From positions 1 to 64,000 of the forward strand of contig NZ_LMGJ01000005.1 of the NCBI RefSeq assembly GCF_001427385.1: a stretch of 64,000 nt of DNA, read 5' to 3'. Below, in pieces: positions 1 to 6,776 of this stretch (position 1 is the stretch's first letter; each line of letters starts with the position of its first letter). The notes under the pieces were generated by a model, which was not told where the DNA came from, did not search any database, and saw only the letters and a list, made by a program, of their open reading frames with translations. Source of the stretch: Mesorhizobium sp. Root157 (GTDB taxonomy: Bacteria > Pseudomonadota > Alphaproteobacteria > Rhizobiales > Rhizobiaceae). The translations under genes and the position numbers were made by a program.

Positions 1-34
1 CCCCCGCCACTCACCGCGTTGGGGGAAGGTTCAC

Positions 35-151
35 ATGGCTCAATTCTCAATGGAAATTATGCGCCTAACCGGCTCAGTTCCGCGTGGAAACCAACAGTTC
101 GGGGGTCAATTTCTCATTTCGCCTGACACGTTCCTCCCAACACCTTGTTGA
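35..151 (+). CDS. small ORF, 38 aa, unknown
   Basis: A short reading frame starts with ATG behind a good ribosome binding site (GGGGAAGG, 6 bases upstream) and encodes a 38-residue peptide beginning MAQFSMEIMRL. No domain, signal peptide or membrane segment is visible. It lies inside the integrated element that ends at the tRNA fragment near 2564. The ribosome binding site is the main support. It could be the tail of something starting left of the window or a chance frame. I do not recognise a function. Confidence 0.35.
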   Translation: MAQFSMEIMRLTGSVPRGNQQFGGQFLISPDTFLPTPC

Positions 152-197
152 AGCCAGTCTTGCTCGGCTTTCGCTTCATGTGATCTCGTGCTCACCC

Positions 198-227
198 TAA
201 AAATAATGCCCCGTCGTTTGGCGGGGC
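198..227 (-). terminator. intrinsic terminator, minus strand
   Basis: Stem GCCCCG (208-213) pairs with CGGGGC (222-227). Read on the minus strand, the stem is followed by a T-rich tract (the A-run on the plus strand at 199-206). Confidence 0.75.
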
Positions 228-350
228 TTCGTTCACTGTCAAGGATATAATCTTCCTGAGGAGAATTTTAGCACGGCAGGTCATAAGCACAAAGCCGGTG
301 TTGGCAATTTTACCTGTTATGGCGGAAGCTGGGCTACTTTTCACTGCTGC

Positions 351-376
351 AAAAAAAAGCCGCCCCGAAGGACGGC
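351..376 (-). terminator. intrinsic terminator, minus strand
   Basis: On the minus strand a GC-rich stem, GCCGTCC with GGGCGGC closed by a TTCG tetraloop, is followed by eight T residues (A-run 351-358 on the plus strand). This is a textbook intrinsic terminator. Confidence 0.85.
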
Positions 377-452
377 CAAGCTGCTTTGATTCATGCCACC
401 ACGAAAGGTTGCACCAAAACAAAATACACGCATCATCTCTTTATGAAAGCAC

Positions 453-476
453 AAAAAAGCCCCGCCGAAGCGAGGC
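453..476 (-). terminator. intrinsic terminator, minus strand
   Basis: On the minus strand GCCTCGC pairs with GCGGGGC across a TTCG loop (one G-U pair) and runs into six T residues (A-run 453-458 on the plus strand). It is the third minus-strand terminator in a row with no clear gene between them. Confidence 0.8.
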
Positions 477-684
477 TGAGTTGATGGTAGAAGGTGAGGC
501 CCGGCACTATGGACTTGGGGGGGGGTGCGTGCCGTGCCCCGCACTGACTATGGGTGGCCAGCACCCGCTACAATATAGGACAGCGAGCGCAAGAAAAAGC
601 CCGGTCGAGCCAGGGAGGGGGTAGGGGCGTTGCGTTTAGATAAGTCGGCGAATAGATTCAGCGGATCAAATCGAGACGCATATC

Positions 685-1074
685 TTGAAGCCTCCCAAAT
701 TTAAGCACCTCGTGCTAGGTGCCCTCCCTTGCGATCAACTGAAAGCAGCCGGGCTGGTCCTCCCAGACGGTGAAGTGCATTTCCGTATCCCGGCACAGCG
801 CCATGCATTCACCAGGCACCCGACAACCTATATGACATGCGTGCCATTTCTGTCGGACGCCGTTCAAAACCCGAGTCATGCCGGCCAGTCGCCCTTGCAC
901 AAGAATGATGGCTTTGAACTGGTGAAGGAAGTGAGGGCGTCCGGCCTTATTGTGCTGGTGTCGATCTATTTAAAGCCTTCAAATAACGGCATTTATTTTG
1001 CGACAAGCACATATCCGCTAGACGAGAAGAAGCTAACTTCCCGGCTCAAAAAGGGCCATCTTTTCGAGCTTTAA
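685..1074 (+). CDS. phage-type protein, possible PBECR (barnase/EndoU/RelE-like) nuclease domain
   Basis: A 129-residue frame with a TTG start. No ATG lies upstream before the in-frame stop at 622, so the 5' end may have been lost. The C-terminal two thirds carry a His-rich segment (QRHAFTRHP), a central P/N-P turn, a beta strand (GLIVLVSIYLK) and a late T-x-Y motif (ATSTY). This pattern resembles the phage-encoded barnase/EndoU/colicin E5/RelE-like toxin fold found at the C-terminus of phage head-morphogenesis proteins. The match is by eye only. A strong terminator follows within 5 bases, which supports a real transcript end. It may be a detached toxin-like module or the remnant of a larger phage gene. 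Confidence 0.5.
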   Translation: MKPPKFKHLVLGALPCDQLKAAGLVLPDGEVHFRIPAQRHAFTRHPTTYMTCVPFLSDAVQNPSHAGQSPLHKNDGFELVKEVRASGLIVLVSIYLKPSNNGIYFATSTYPLDEKKLTSRLKKGHLFEL

Positions 1075-1078
1075 AACA

Positions 1079-1103
1079 GAAACCCCGCACAGGGCGGGGT
1101 TTT
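1079..1103 (+). terminator. intrinsic terminator after the phage-type gene
   Basis: Perfect 8-bp stem AACCCCGC (1081-1088) / GCGGGGTT (1094-1101) with a 5-nt loop and flanking A and T residues on both sides, so it may work in both directions. Confidence 0.85.
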
Positions 1104-1363
1104 GTGCATGTTCGAGCCGGATGCCAAGTCCCGGATCTCTTCACCTTGCGGCTACTTCCCTGTTTCCAGGAGCGTGAGAAGGCCGTTCTCACCTCTGCGA
1201 ACATGCTGACTTTCAACGTGATAGATACGCTAACTGTTCCTTATAAACAATCCGTTACACGATCACATTTTTTCTACTTCCATTCCAATGGGTTGCCGCA
1301 GGTCGTTCTATACCCGTTCCGGCATTGTTACGTTCGTCGCCCCACATATCGACCATAGAGAGC

Positions 1364-1547
1364 TCAGGCGTTGCCTTCCGGCTCAACATCCTCAAACCGC
1401 CCTATCGCCACCAGCACGGCTTTTGCTTCAGCAAGGTAGCTCATCCACATAGGCCGGCCATTTCATCAGAATGTTCTCGGGGTGGCCGTCGAACGTGCAC
1501 AGCGCGCGGGCGGCTTTCTCCCAGTCAGTCTGCGGTTTCTTCGCCAT
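1364..1547 (-). pseudogene. small phage-type gene broken by a +1 frameshift
   Basis: On the minus strand an ATG at 1547 opens a frame starting MAKKPQTDWEKAARALC that runs 39 codons to a stop at 1428-1430. In the next frame, from about base 1438, the sequence YLAEAKAVLVAIGRFEDV continues to a stop at 1364. Joining them at the extra base near 1439 gives one coherent helical protein of about 60 residues, so the gene appears frameshifted. The upstream small genes on the same strand suggest one former phage operon. A sequencing error or two separate tiny genes cannot be excluded. Confidence 0.5.
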
Positions 1548-1593
1548 AGCCGATCTAACCGTCTTTCCCCGCTCATCACAAGCCGCTGCGGGG

Positions 1594-1701
1594 TTATCTC
1601 GCCAGCGCGCCCAAGAGGATGAGCAGCGCCAGAAGAGCCAGCAAAATCCAGAGCCGGTGACGCGCCGCCGTTTCGCGCAGATTTTTCGGCTTCTTGACCA
1701 T
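1594..1701 (-). CDS. 35-aa single-pass membrane peptide
   Basis: An ATG frame of 35 residues with a basic N-terminus (MVKKPKNLRETAARHR) and a single hydrophobic helix (LWILLALLALLILLGALA). The arrangement is that of a small inner-membrane peptide with the positive side in the cytoplasm. It lies 28 bases downstream of the preceding minus-strand gene in the same short phage-type operon. The role is unknown; small membrane peptides of this kind occur in prophages. Confidence 0.55.
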   Translation of the reverse strand: MVKKPKNLRETAARHRLWILLALLALLILLGALAR

Positions 1702-1729
1702 GCCCCAAGCCCCCAGAGCTACATATCAA

Positions 1730-1903
1730 TCATAAAGCGCTGCCCGCCGGTTTCTTCTTGCTTGGGTAACGCCGAAGCGTTCGCGCCTTGCTGATGGCCT
1801 TTGAGGCCTCTCCCAGCCTGCCTGCCAGTTCTTCCTTGGTGAACAGTTCGGGATGCTCGGCCATATAGGCGAGTTCGGATGCTAGTTCTGTCATGTCTGC
1901 CAT
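1730..1903 (-). CDS. 57-aa hypothetical, phage-type
   Basis: The frame begins MADMTELASELAYMAEHP and is acidic and helical at the front, ending in a basic tail (SKKKPAGSAL). The ATG at 1903 is chosen because AAGGTGG lies just upstream; a second ATG three codons in is possible. The gene follows its upstream neighbour by 38 bases on the same strand. No known domain is recognised. Confidence 0.55.
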   Translation of the reverse strand: MADMTELASELAYMAEHPELFTKEELAGRLGEASKAISKARTLRRYPSKKKPAGSAL

Positions 1904-1941
1904 GCCACCTTCTACCGGGCATAGCTTCTCCTCTGCAAGCC

Positions 1942-2205
1942 TTACTCCATGTCCGGCACGTCGCCTGCAGTGAACAGCGTGGTGGGCGGTCCATACTCGC
2001 CCAGATCGGGATTTGCTTCCCGGCTCCATGCAATGACGCCGACGTGCTTGTCGGCAAGTGAGCGAGCCAGCGTTACGGCACGTTCCTCTGTCCGCTGATC
2101 GGCAGGGCCGAAAGCAGTGAGCAGATTGCCGTCGTCATCCTTGTCGAACGCCATGACGACAATGAGCTTCGGCATCTTGCGTTGGGGCAATACGTCATCG
2201 GACAT
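1942..2205 (-). CDS. conserved hypothetical, 87 aa
   Basis: The product contains a beta-rich start (MPKLIVVMAFDKDDDGNLL), an acidic and Arg-rich helix (ADQRTEERAVTLARSLADK) and the segment HVGVIAWSREANPDLGEYG followed by PPTTLF. It looks like a soluble protein of the kind often carried in rhizobial prophages, but the function is unknown. Its ATG overlaps the stop codon of the upstream gene, so the two are probably translationally coupled. A start ten codons further in (MPKLIVV) is also possible. Confidence 0.65.
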   Translation of the reverse strand: MSDDVLPQRKMPKLIVVMAFDKDDDGNLLTAFGPADQRTEERAVTLARSLADKHVGVIAWSREANPDLGEYGPPTTLFTAGDVPDME

Positions 2206-2383
2206 AGCGAGCCTTCAAAGGTGGCCGACGCGGTTGTGGATCTTGGAGGGGAACCAGCGCCGGCCCGACGTTCCTTTTCAGGTCCGCCGCTTGGAATAGA
2301 TGGAGCGCCCTGCCCTGTTCGTCAATCATCTCAAAACGGGCTGTCAAAGAGACAAAAATCGCTCCGGCTCCAAACGTGAACAA
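2195..2383 (-). CDS. 62-aa hypothetical, first gene of the phage-type operon
   Basis: The frame begins MFTFGAGAIFVSLTARFEMI and ends in a Pro/Arg-rich tail. Its stop codon (TGA) overlaps the ATG of the next gene, which supports a real coding unit. It is the gene nearest the att site and starts the minus-strand run of small genes. No domain is recognised. Confidence 0.5.
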   Translation of the reverse strand: MFTFGAGAIFVSLTARFEMIDEQGRALHLFQAADLKRNVGPALVPLQDPQPRRPPLKARYVR

Positions 2384-2514
2384 GTGCGCAACGTATGTTC
2401 CTCTTGCACGTTCCTTGCACGTTGGACCGCTTTCGTTCTACCGACGTTCGCCCCCGGTTCTCAAGGGGTTGCAGGCGGTAAACCGCAGAATACCGGGCTT
2501 TTTGCGATCTCTGA

Positions 2515-2564
2515 TTACGTTGACATCGTAGGGGTCACAGGTTCAATCCCTGTTACGCCCACCA
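2515..2564 (+). other. tRNA-Val(GAC) 3' fragment, attachment site of the integrated element
   Basis: The 3' half of a tRNA can be read: anticodon stem 2515-2519 with 2527-2531, loop TTGACAT with anticodon GAC (2522-2524), T stem ACAGG/CCTGT around loop TTCAATC (2537-2553), acceptor strand TACGCCC, discriminator A and CCA (2562-2564). The 5' half is absent: no matching GGGCGTA acceptor strand or D arm lies upstream. A tRNA 3' end without its 5' half is the usual mark left by a tyrosine-recombinase element. The intact tRNA and the integrase would lie left of the window. Confidence 0.85.
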
Positions 2565-2921
2565 TCCAATCCCTTGAAGATATTGAGAAAAACAGCCCGC
2601 AAAGGGCGAACCACCGGCGATTCGCCGCTGCTGCGAATGGGACAAACAAGCTTTCGCAGATATCGTTTGCGGCACCATGTGCTCAAGGCTCTATCTTCAT
2701 TGGCAATTCGGGCTTTCGAGCAACCGGCTGAGCCCCAAAAACGCTCAACGCCTCGCCGCAACCAAGGTTGCCTTATGCATCTGCTTGCCATCGTTCTTTA
2801 GTCGCAAAGCATTTAAACCGATTGAAGAGGCGTTGCGCAAAGCCGGCAACAGGTCCTATTGTTTGTGCGCCGGGGTAGTCGCGCCAATGTCGAGACGCCC
2901 AGTCGCCGAGAGGATGGAGCC
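2565..2921. other. intergenic region between the att site and the ABC ATPase gene
   Basis: This is 357 bases of chromosomal DNA just outside the element. No convincing gene is seen. A ribosome binding site (GAGGATGGAG) sits at the right end before the ATPase gene. No permease or binding-protein remnant for that ATPase was recognised. Confidence 0.5.
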
Positions 2922-4037
2922 ATGGCATTTCTTGAGATCGACGGGCTGAGGAAGCGTTTCGGCTCGGTGGAAATCCTCAAAGGCATCGATCTCGAACTGG
3001 AAAAGGGTGGTTTCCTCGTTCTGGTCGGGCCATCGGGTTGCGGCAAGTCCACGCTTCTCAACACCATTGCCGGGCTGGAAACGGTCACCTCCGGCCAGAT
3101 CCGCGTCGACGGGCGGGCGATCAACGACCTGCATCCGTCCAAGCGCGACATCGCCATGGTTTTCCAGAGCTACGCGCTCTATCCGAACATGACGGTGGCC
3201 GGCAACATCGCCTTCGGCCTGGAGATGCGCGGCATTGCCGCAGCCGAACGCGAGGTGGCCGTGGCCAAGGTCGCCAAGACCCTGCAGATCGAGCATCTGT
3301 TGCAACGCAAGCCCTCGCAATTGTCCGGCGGCCAGCGGCAGCGCGTCGCCATGGGGCGCGCGCTGGTGCGCGATCCCAAGCTGTTCCTGTTCGACGAACC
3401 CCTGTCGAACCTTGACGCCAAGCTGCGCGTCGACATGCGCATCGAGATCAAACGCCTGCACGCCGCCACCGGCACGACGATTGTCTACGTCACCCACGAC
3501 CAGATCGAAGCAATGACGCTGGCATCCAAGATCGCCGTGATGCGTGACGGCGAGGTGCAGCAGTTCGGCACGCCGGCGGAAATCTACAACAACCCCGGCA
3601 ATTTGTTCGTCGCCGATTTCATGGGCTCTCCTGCCATGAACCTGATCCCGGCCACGGTCGGCGGCAGTGGCGGCGATCTCAGCATCGTCCTCGAACGCGA
3701 GGCGCGCACACCCATCATCCTGCCTTTGGCCAATGCACCGAACGGCCTTTCCGCATTCAAGGGCAAGCCGGTGGTGTTCGGGGTTCGCCCGGAAGCCCTG
3801 ACCGATCCGGAAGGCGCCGAGCGCAACGCCACCAACATCGCCACGGCCGATTGCCATATCGAGGTCGTCGAACCGGCGGGTTCCGACACTTTCGCGGTGA
3901 CCAATCTGGGCGGCAAGGGCGTGGTGGCGCGCTTGCGCGCCGACGCGAGCATCCGGCCGGGCACGGATACGCCGCTGGCCTTCAACCTGGCCAAGGCGGT
4001 GTTCTTCGATCCCGCCACCGAAGGCCGCATCGTCTGA
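2922..4037 (+). CDS. ugpC: carbohydrate-type ABC transporter ATP-binding protein (UgpC/MalK family)
   Basis: A 371-residue nucleotide-binding subunit that would power uptake of a sugar, polyol or glycerol-3-phosphate. Walker A GPSGCGKST lies at 36-44, the signature LSGGQRQR at 134-141, Walker B LFLFDEP at 154-160, and a C-terminal MalK-like TOBE/OB region follows from about 235. The ATG at 2922 is preferred because GAGGATGGAG precedes it and the family starts M-x-F-L-E-I. No permease or binding-protein gene is adjacent, so it is an orphan in this window; it may serve permeases encoded elsewhere, as MsmK-type ATPases do. The symbol names the closest family and does not define the substrate. 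Confidence 0.85.
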   Translation: MAFLEIDGLRKRFGSVEILKGIDLELEKGGFLVLVGPSGCGKSTLLNTIAGLETVTSGQIRVDGRAINDLHPSKRDIAMVFQSYALYPNMTVAGNIAFGLEMRGIAAAEREVAVAKVAKTLQIEHLLQRKPSQLSGGQRQRVAMGRALVRDPKLFLFDEPLSNLDAKLRVDMRIEIKRLHAATGTTIVYVTHDQIEAMTLASKIAVMRDGEVQQFGTPAEIYNNPGNLFVADFMGSPAMNLIPATVGGSGGDLSIVLEREARTPIILPLANAPNGLSAFKGKPVVFGVRPEALTDPEGAERNATNIATADCHIEVVEPAGSDTFAVTNLGGKGVVARLRADASIRPGTDTPLAFNLAKAVFFDPATEGRIV

Positions 4038-4136
4038 AGCGGGCCCGCCCGGCGCCGTTATTGACGGGCGCGTTTCATCATCGCCACGCCCGGCATTGCC
4101 GTCTGAGCGTCTTTGCCCCGCTGGTTTTTTGGTTTC

Positions 4137-4180
4137 GCAATTCCGAACGGAAAACCGATTCCCACTTTTCCTGGAATTGC
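4137..4180 (+). repeat. dispersed hairpin repeat family A, copy 1
   Basis: Perfect 8-bp arms GCAATTCC (4137-4144) and GGAATTGC (4173-4180) enclose a 28-nt core with the family signature AAAACCG ... TTCCCACTTTT. Other copies lie at 32933, 43612 and 53086 with different arms. Confidence 0.75.
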
Positions 4181-4332
4181 TCTTAAGCTCGCTCGCTACG
4201 CTCGTCGCTGGCGGGGACCCCGGATGACCAGACGGCTGTCGGAGTTCGTGCTGTATGGTTGCCACGCCCGGCTTTGCCGTCTGGCCATTGTCAAAGAACT
4301 GACCTCTGCTTGTTGCGCGAAAGGTCGGGAAG

Positions 4333-4388
4333 ACGGGCGGCCGTTCGGACGCTCGTTTAGTAAGTAATGCGACCTTGCGGCCGCCCGT
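4333..4388. repeat. perfect 11-bp inverted repeat
   Basis: ACGGGCGGCCG (4333-4343) is the exact reverse complement of CGGCCGCCCGT (4378-4388). AAGGTCG (4321-4327) and CGACCTT (4370-4376) inside and outside offer a competing pairing. No T-run follows. Confidence 0.6.
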
Positions 4389-4651
4389 CCGGTGGTCTTG
4401 CCTCACCGGGGGGCGCTGCCGCTTCAATGCGGCCCGCTGGCCCAGTCGAGGCCCGGACTTGGGGGCTCATCACCCAGCCGCACACTTCCCCTCGATACCC
4501 GGTGCGCACCGAGTTTCCCGCAGAAGCGATGGGCGGAGTATGGAAGGGATTGAGAGGGCGTGGATGAATGTTCTTGCGATAGCAAGCGCAATCAATGGCT
4601 TGGCGAAGTTACCGGGCTGTTTGATCCCCATTCCGCACCGTAGATAGGCTG

Positions 4652-4727
4652 CCGCTTCGTCACGGAATGGATCCCGGACATTGCCATCCCGCTCCGCTCG
4701 AAAGAGAATTCCGGGATGACGAAGCGG
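4652..4727. repeat. palindromic intergenic repeat with 11-bp arms
   Basis: CCGCTTCGTCA (4652-4662) is the reverse complement of TGACGAAGCGG (4717-4727). The inner part carries ATCCCGG and CCGGGAT in opposite orientation. The GTCA/TGAC-flanked CCGGGAT pattern is a common bacterial intergenic palindrome. Confidence 0.65.
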
Positions 4728-4899
4728 AGAGGTTGCGCTTCGGTTTGCGAACGGCGGCAGGCCGCAAGATCAGCGCTACACTACGCCTTCAACCAATCGA
4801 GAGCGGGCCAGACTTTGCAGCACGCCGGTTTTAAAATCTGTCTTAAATCACCCGCAGGCGTTAAACTGACGACAGGGCCATTCTGGCAAGGGTGCCGCC

Positions 4900-5556
4900 A
4901 TGCCTTCTACACCGGATAGTAACAGTGCCGCAGTGACGGATGAACGAGAACGGCACTGGAATTCGGCATACCTCGCCAAGGGTGAAACGGGCGTCAGTTG
5001 GTTCGAGGAAACACCGGAGCTGTCGCTGGAACTGATTGCGCAGACCGGGGCCGGACGGACATCTTCGCTGATCGATATCGGTGGCGGGGCTTCGCGCCTC
5101 GTCGATGCACTATTGCTGGAGGGTTGGAAATCGGTCGCCGTGCTGGACATATCGCAGGCCGCCATCGAAACGGCTCAGGCGCGTCTCGGCAAAAGCGCAG
5201 CGCAGGTCGATTGGATCGTCAGCGATGTGACGCGCTGGATGCCGGTGCGCAGCTATGACGTCTGGCACGACCGTGCCGCTTTTCACTTCCTGACCGAACC
5301 TGCCGATCGGGAAGCCTATATCGACAAACTCCGGTCGGCGCTCGCGCCGGGCGGCCACGCCATAATCGCCACATTTGCGCCGGACGGACCCGAGCGTTGC
5401 AGCGGCCTGTCCGTGATGCGCTACGATCCGCAAGCGCTTGCTGAAACGATCGGTGCTGCATTTGAACCCGTTGGCTCCCGCCGCCATGTCCACACGACGC
5501 CATGGGGATCGAGGCAGGCGTTCCAGTTCAGCGTACTGCGCCGGAAACCGGATTGA
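4900..5556 (+). CDS. class I SAM-dependent methyltransferase
   Basis: A 218-residue soluble methyltransferase. Motif I is SLIDIGGGASRLVDAL (about 57-72), the acidic post-I residue is in VAVLDIS, motif II surrounds WIVSDVTRW, and the later strand is HAIIATFAPDG. The front motif RHWNSAYLAKGETGVSWFEE matches a group of small Rossmann methyltransferases related to protein-lysine and thiol methyltransferases. The substrate cannot be read from the sequence. The ATG has AAGGG 8 bases upstream. The gene stands alone, facing the 3' end of the ABC operon to its right. Confidence 0.8.
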   Translation: MPSTPDSNSAAVTDERERHWNSAYLAKGETGVSWFEETPELSLELIAQTGAGRTSSLIDIGGGASRLVDALLLEGWKSVAVLDISQAAIETAQARLGKSAAQVDWIVSDVTRWMPVRSYDVWHDRAAFHFLTEPADREAYIDKLRSALAPGGHAIIATFAPDGPERCSGLSVMRYDPQALAETIGAAFEPVGSRRHVHTTPWGSRQAFQFSVLRRKPD

Positions 5557-5694
5557 CCTAAGCAGGGTTTTTCTGACGCGGCACTGGTGCTGCGGTCGAG
5601 ACGAAGGCCGACGGATTTTGCCCAATCCGGCCCACCCTTCGGGTTTCCGGGCGGCGCCCGAGAAACAGAATGATCCATGTAGCCATGAAAGGCT

Positions 5695-6759
5695 CTAATG
5701 CAGGACCAGAACGTCGCCGGATGAGAAGCTGATTTCGGCCTTTTCGCCGACCGCCGGGGGCGGTGTCGTGGGGCTGTTGAAAGTGTCGAGCGAAATGCTG
5801 TTTTCGCCGACGCCAACCCGAACCCGAATGACTGAGCCGAGGAAATGAACGTCCGATATTTCCCCGGACAGGCTGGCGTCGTTCCCGGGCCGGCGTCCCA
5901 GCGAAATGGCTTCGGGCCTGAGCGCCAGGGAGAGCGTGTCCCCGGTCTTCGAACCGTTGAGCTTGCCCTTCAGCGCGATCTCTTCGCTATTGACCCTGAC
6001 CTTGCCCGCACCGGCGTCACTGACGGTGCCTTCAAGCACGTTCAGCGTGCCGACGAAATTGGCGACGAACTTGGTGGCCGGCCGGTTGTAGATCTCGAAC
6101 GGCGTGCCGACCTGCTCGGCCTTGCCGCTATACATGACCGCGATGCGGTCGGAGATCGACAGTGCCTCTTCCTGGTCATGGGTGACGAAGATGGTGGTGA
6201 TGCCGAGTCGCTTCTGGATGGCGCGAATCTCCTCGCGCAGCGACACGCGCACCTTGGCGTCGAGTGCCGACAACGGCTCGTCGAGCAGAAGCAGCTTCGG
6301 CTTCGGCGCCAAAGCGCGGGCGAGCGCAATGCGCTGCTGCTGGCCGCCGGAGAGCTGATAGGGGTAACGGTCGCCGAACTGCGGCAACTTGATCATCTCC
6401 AGCATTTCGGCAACGCGCGCATCGGCCTCTGCTTTCGGAACGCCGGCGACCTTGAGGCCGAAGCCGATGTTTTGCGCCACCGTCAGGTTGGGAAACAACG
6501 CATAGGCCTGGAATACCATGCCGACATTGCGCTGGTTCGGCTTGAGAAAGGTGATGTCCTTGCCACCGACGAAGATGCGGCCGCCGGTCGGCTCCTCGAA
6601 GCCGGCCACCATGCGCAACACGGTGGTCTTGCCGCAGCCGGACGGCCCGAGGAACGAGACGAACTCGCCTCTTTCGACCTCGAGGTTGAAGTTTTCCACC
6701 ACCGTGGTCTGGCCGAACGCCTTGTTGACGCTCTGGATGCTGAGAAATGGATCGGCCAT
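5695..6759 (-). CDS. polyamine-type ABC transporter ATP-binding protein (PotA-like)
   Basis: A 354-residue ATPase with Walker A GPSGCGKTT at about 38-46, signature LSGGQQQR, Walker B LLLLDEP, the switch His in THDQEEAL and a C-terminal TOBE domain. It closes a minus-strand operon of binding protein, two permeases and ATPase. The permease upstream ends 17 bases away. The PotA/FbpC-like family moves polyamines, 2-aminoethylphosphonate, thiamine or iron. Context with amine-catabolic genes upstream favours an amine (inference). Confidence 0.85.
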   Translation of the reverse strand: MADPFLSIQSVNKAFGQTTVVENFNLEVERGEFVSFLGPSGCGKTTVLRMVAGFEEPTGGRIFVGGKDITFLKPNQRNVGMVFQAYALFPNLTVAQNIGFGLKVAGVPKAEADARVAEMLEMIKLPQFGDRYPYQLSGGQQQRIALARALAPKPKLLLLDEPLSALDAKVRVSLREEIRAIQKRLGITTIFVTHDQEEALSISDRIAVMYSGKAEQVGTPFEIYNRPATKFVANFVGTLNVLEGTVSDAGAGKVRVNSEEIALKGKLNGSKTGDTLSLALRPEAISLGRRPGNDASLSGEISDVHFLGSVIRVRVGVGENSISLDTFNSPTTPPPAVGEKAEISFSSGDVLVLH

Positions 6760-6776
6760 GGGTCAGTATCTCCAGG

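Larger units (their letters stand above)
152..684. other. gene-poor stretch of the element with clustered terminators
   Basis: No convincing protein gene was found here. The stretch holds three minus-strand intrinsic terminators (listed separately) within 280 bases, a G-run near 512-521 and AT-rich segments. A 31-codon minus-strand frame starting near 442 reads straight through the second terminator. An AT-rich TATATT lies on the minus strand near 571-576, upstream of the third terminator, so short minus-strand transcripts of about 100 nt are possible. None is demonstrated. Confidence 0.5.
4038..4899. other. 862-bp non-coding region rich in inverted repeats
   Basis: No gene was found. The stretch contains three inverted repeats (listed separately). 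A short sequence around TGCCACGCCCGGC followed by TTTGCCGTCTG also occurs twice (near 4083-4105, one base different, and near 4260-4282). Frames crossing it have no ribosome binding site or recognisable domain. It may be a graveyard of intergenic repeats, or it may encode a structured RNA around 4320-4560. Confidence 0.6.

Noticed and set aside
2460-2564. A complete tRNA-Val gene
   Set aside because: Only the anticodon arm, T arm and acceptor 3' strand are present. No 5' acceptor strand or D arm could be found upstream, so it is a fragment.
2856-4427. A 523-codon minus-strand frame over the ABC ATPase gene
   Set aside because: It overlaps a clear ATPase gene antisense and extends into repeat-rich DNA. 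There are no motifs.
4367-4647. Protein-coding frames of 66-90 codons in the repeat region
   Set aside because: No ribosome binding site, no domain, and they cross inverted repeats; judged non-coding.
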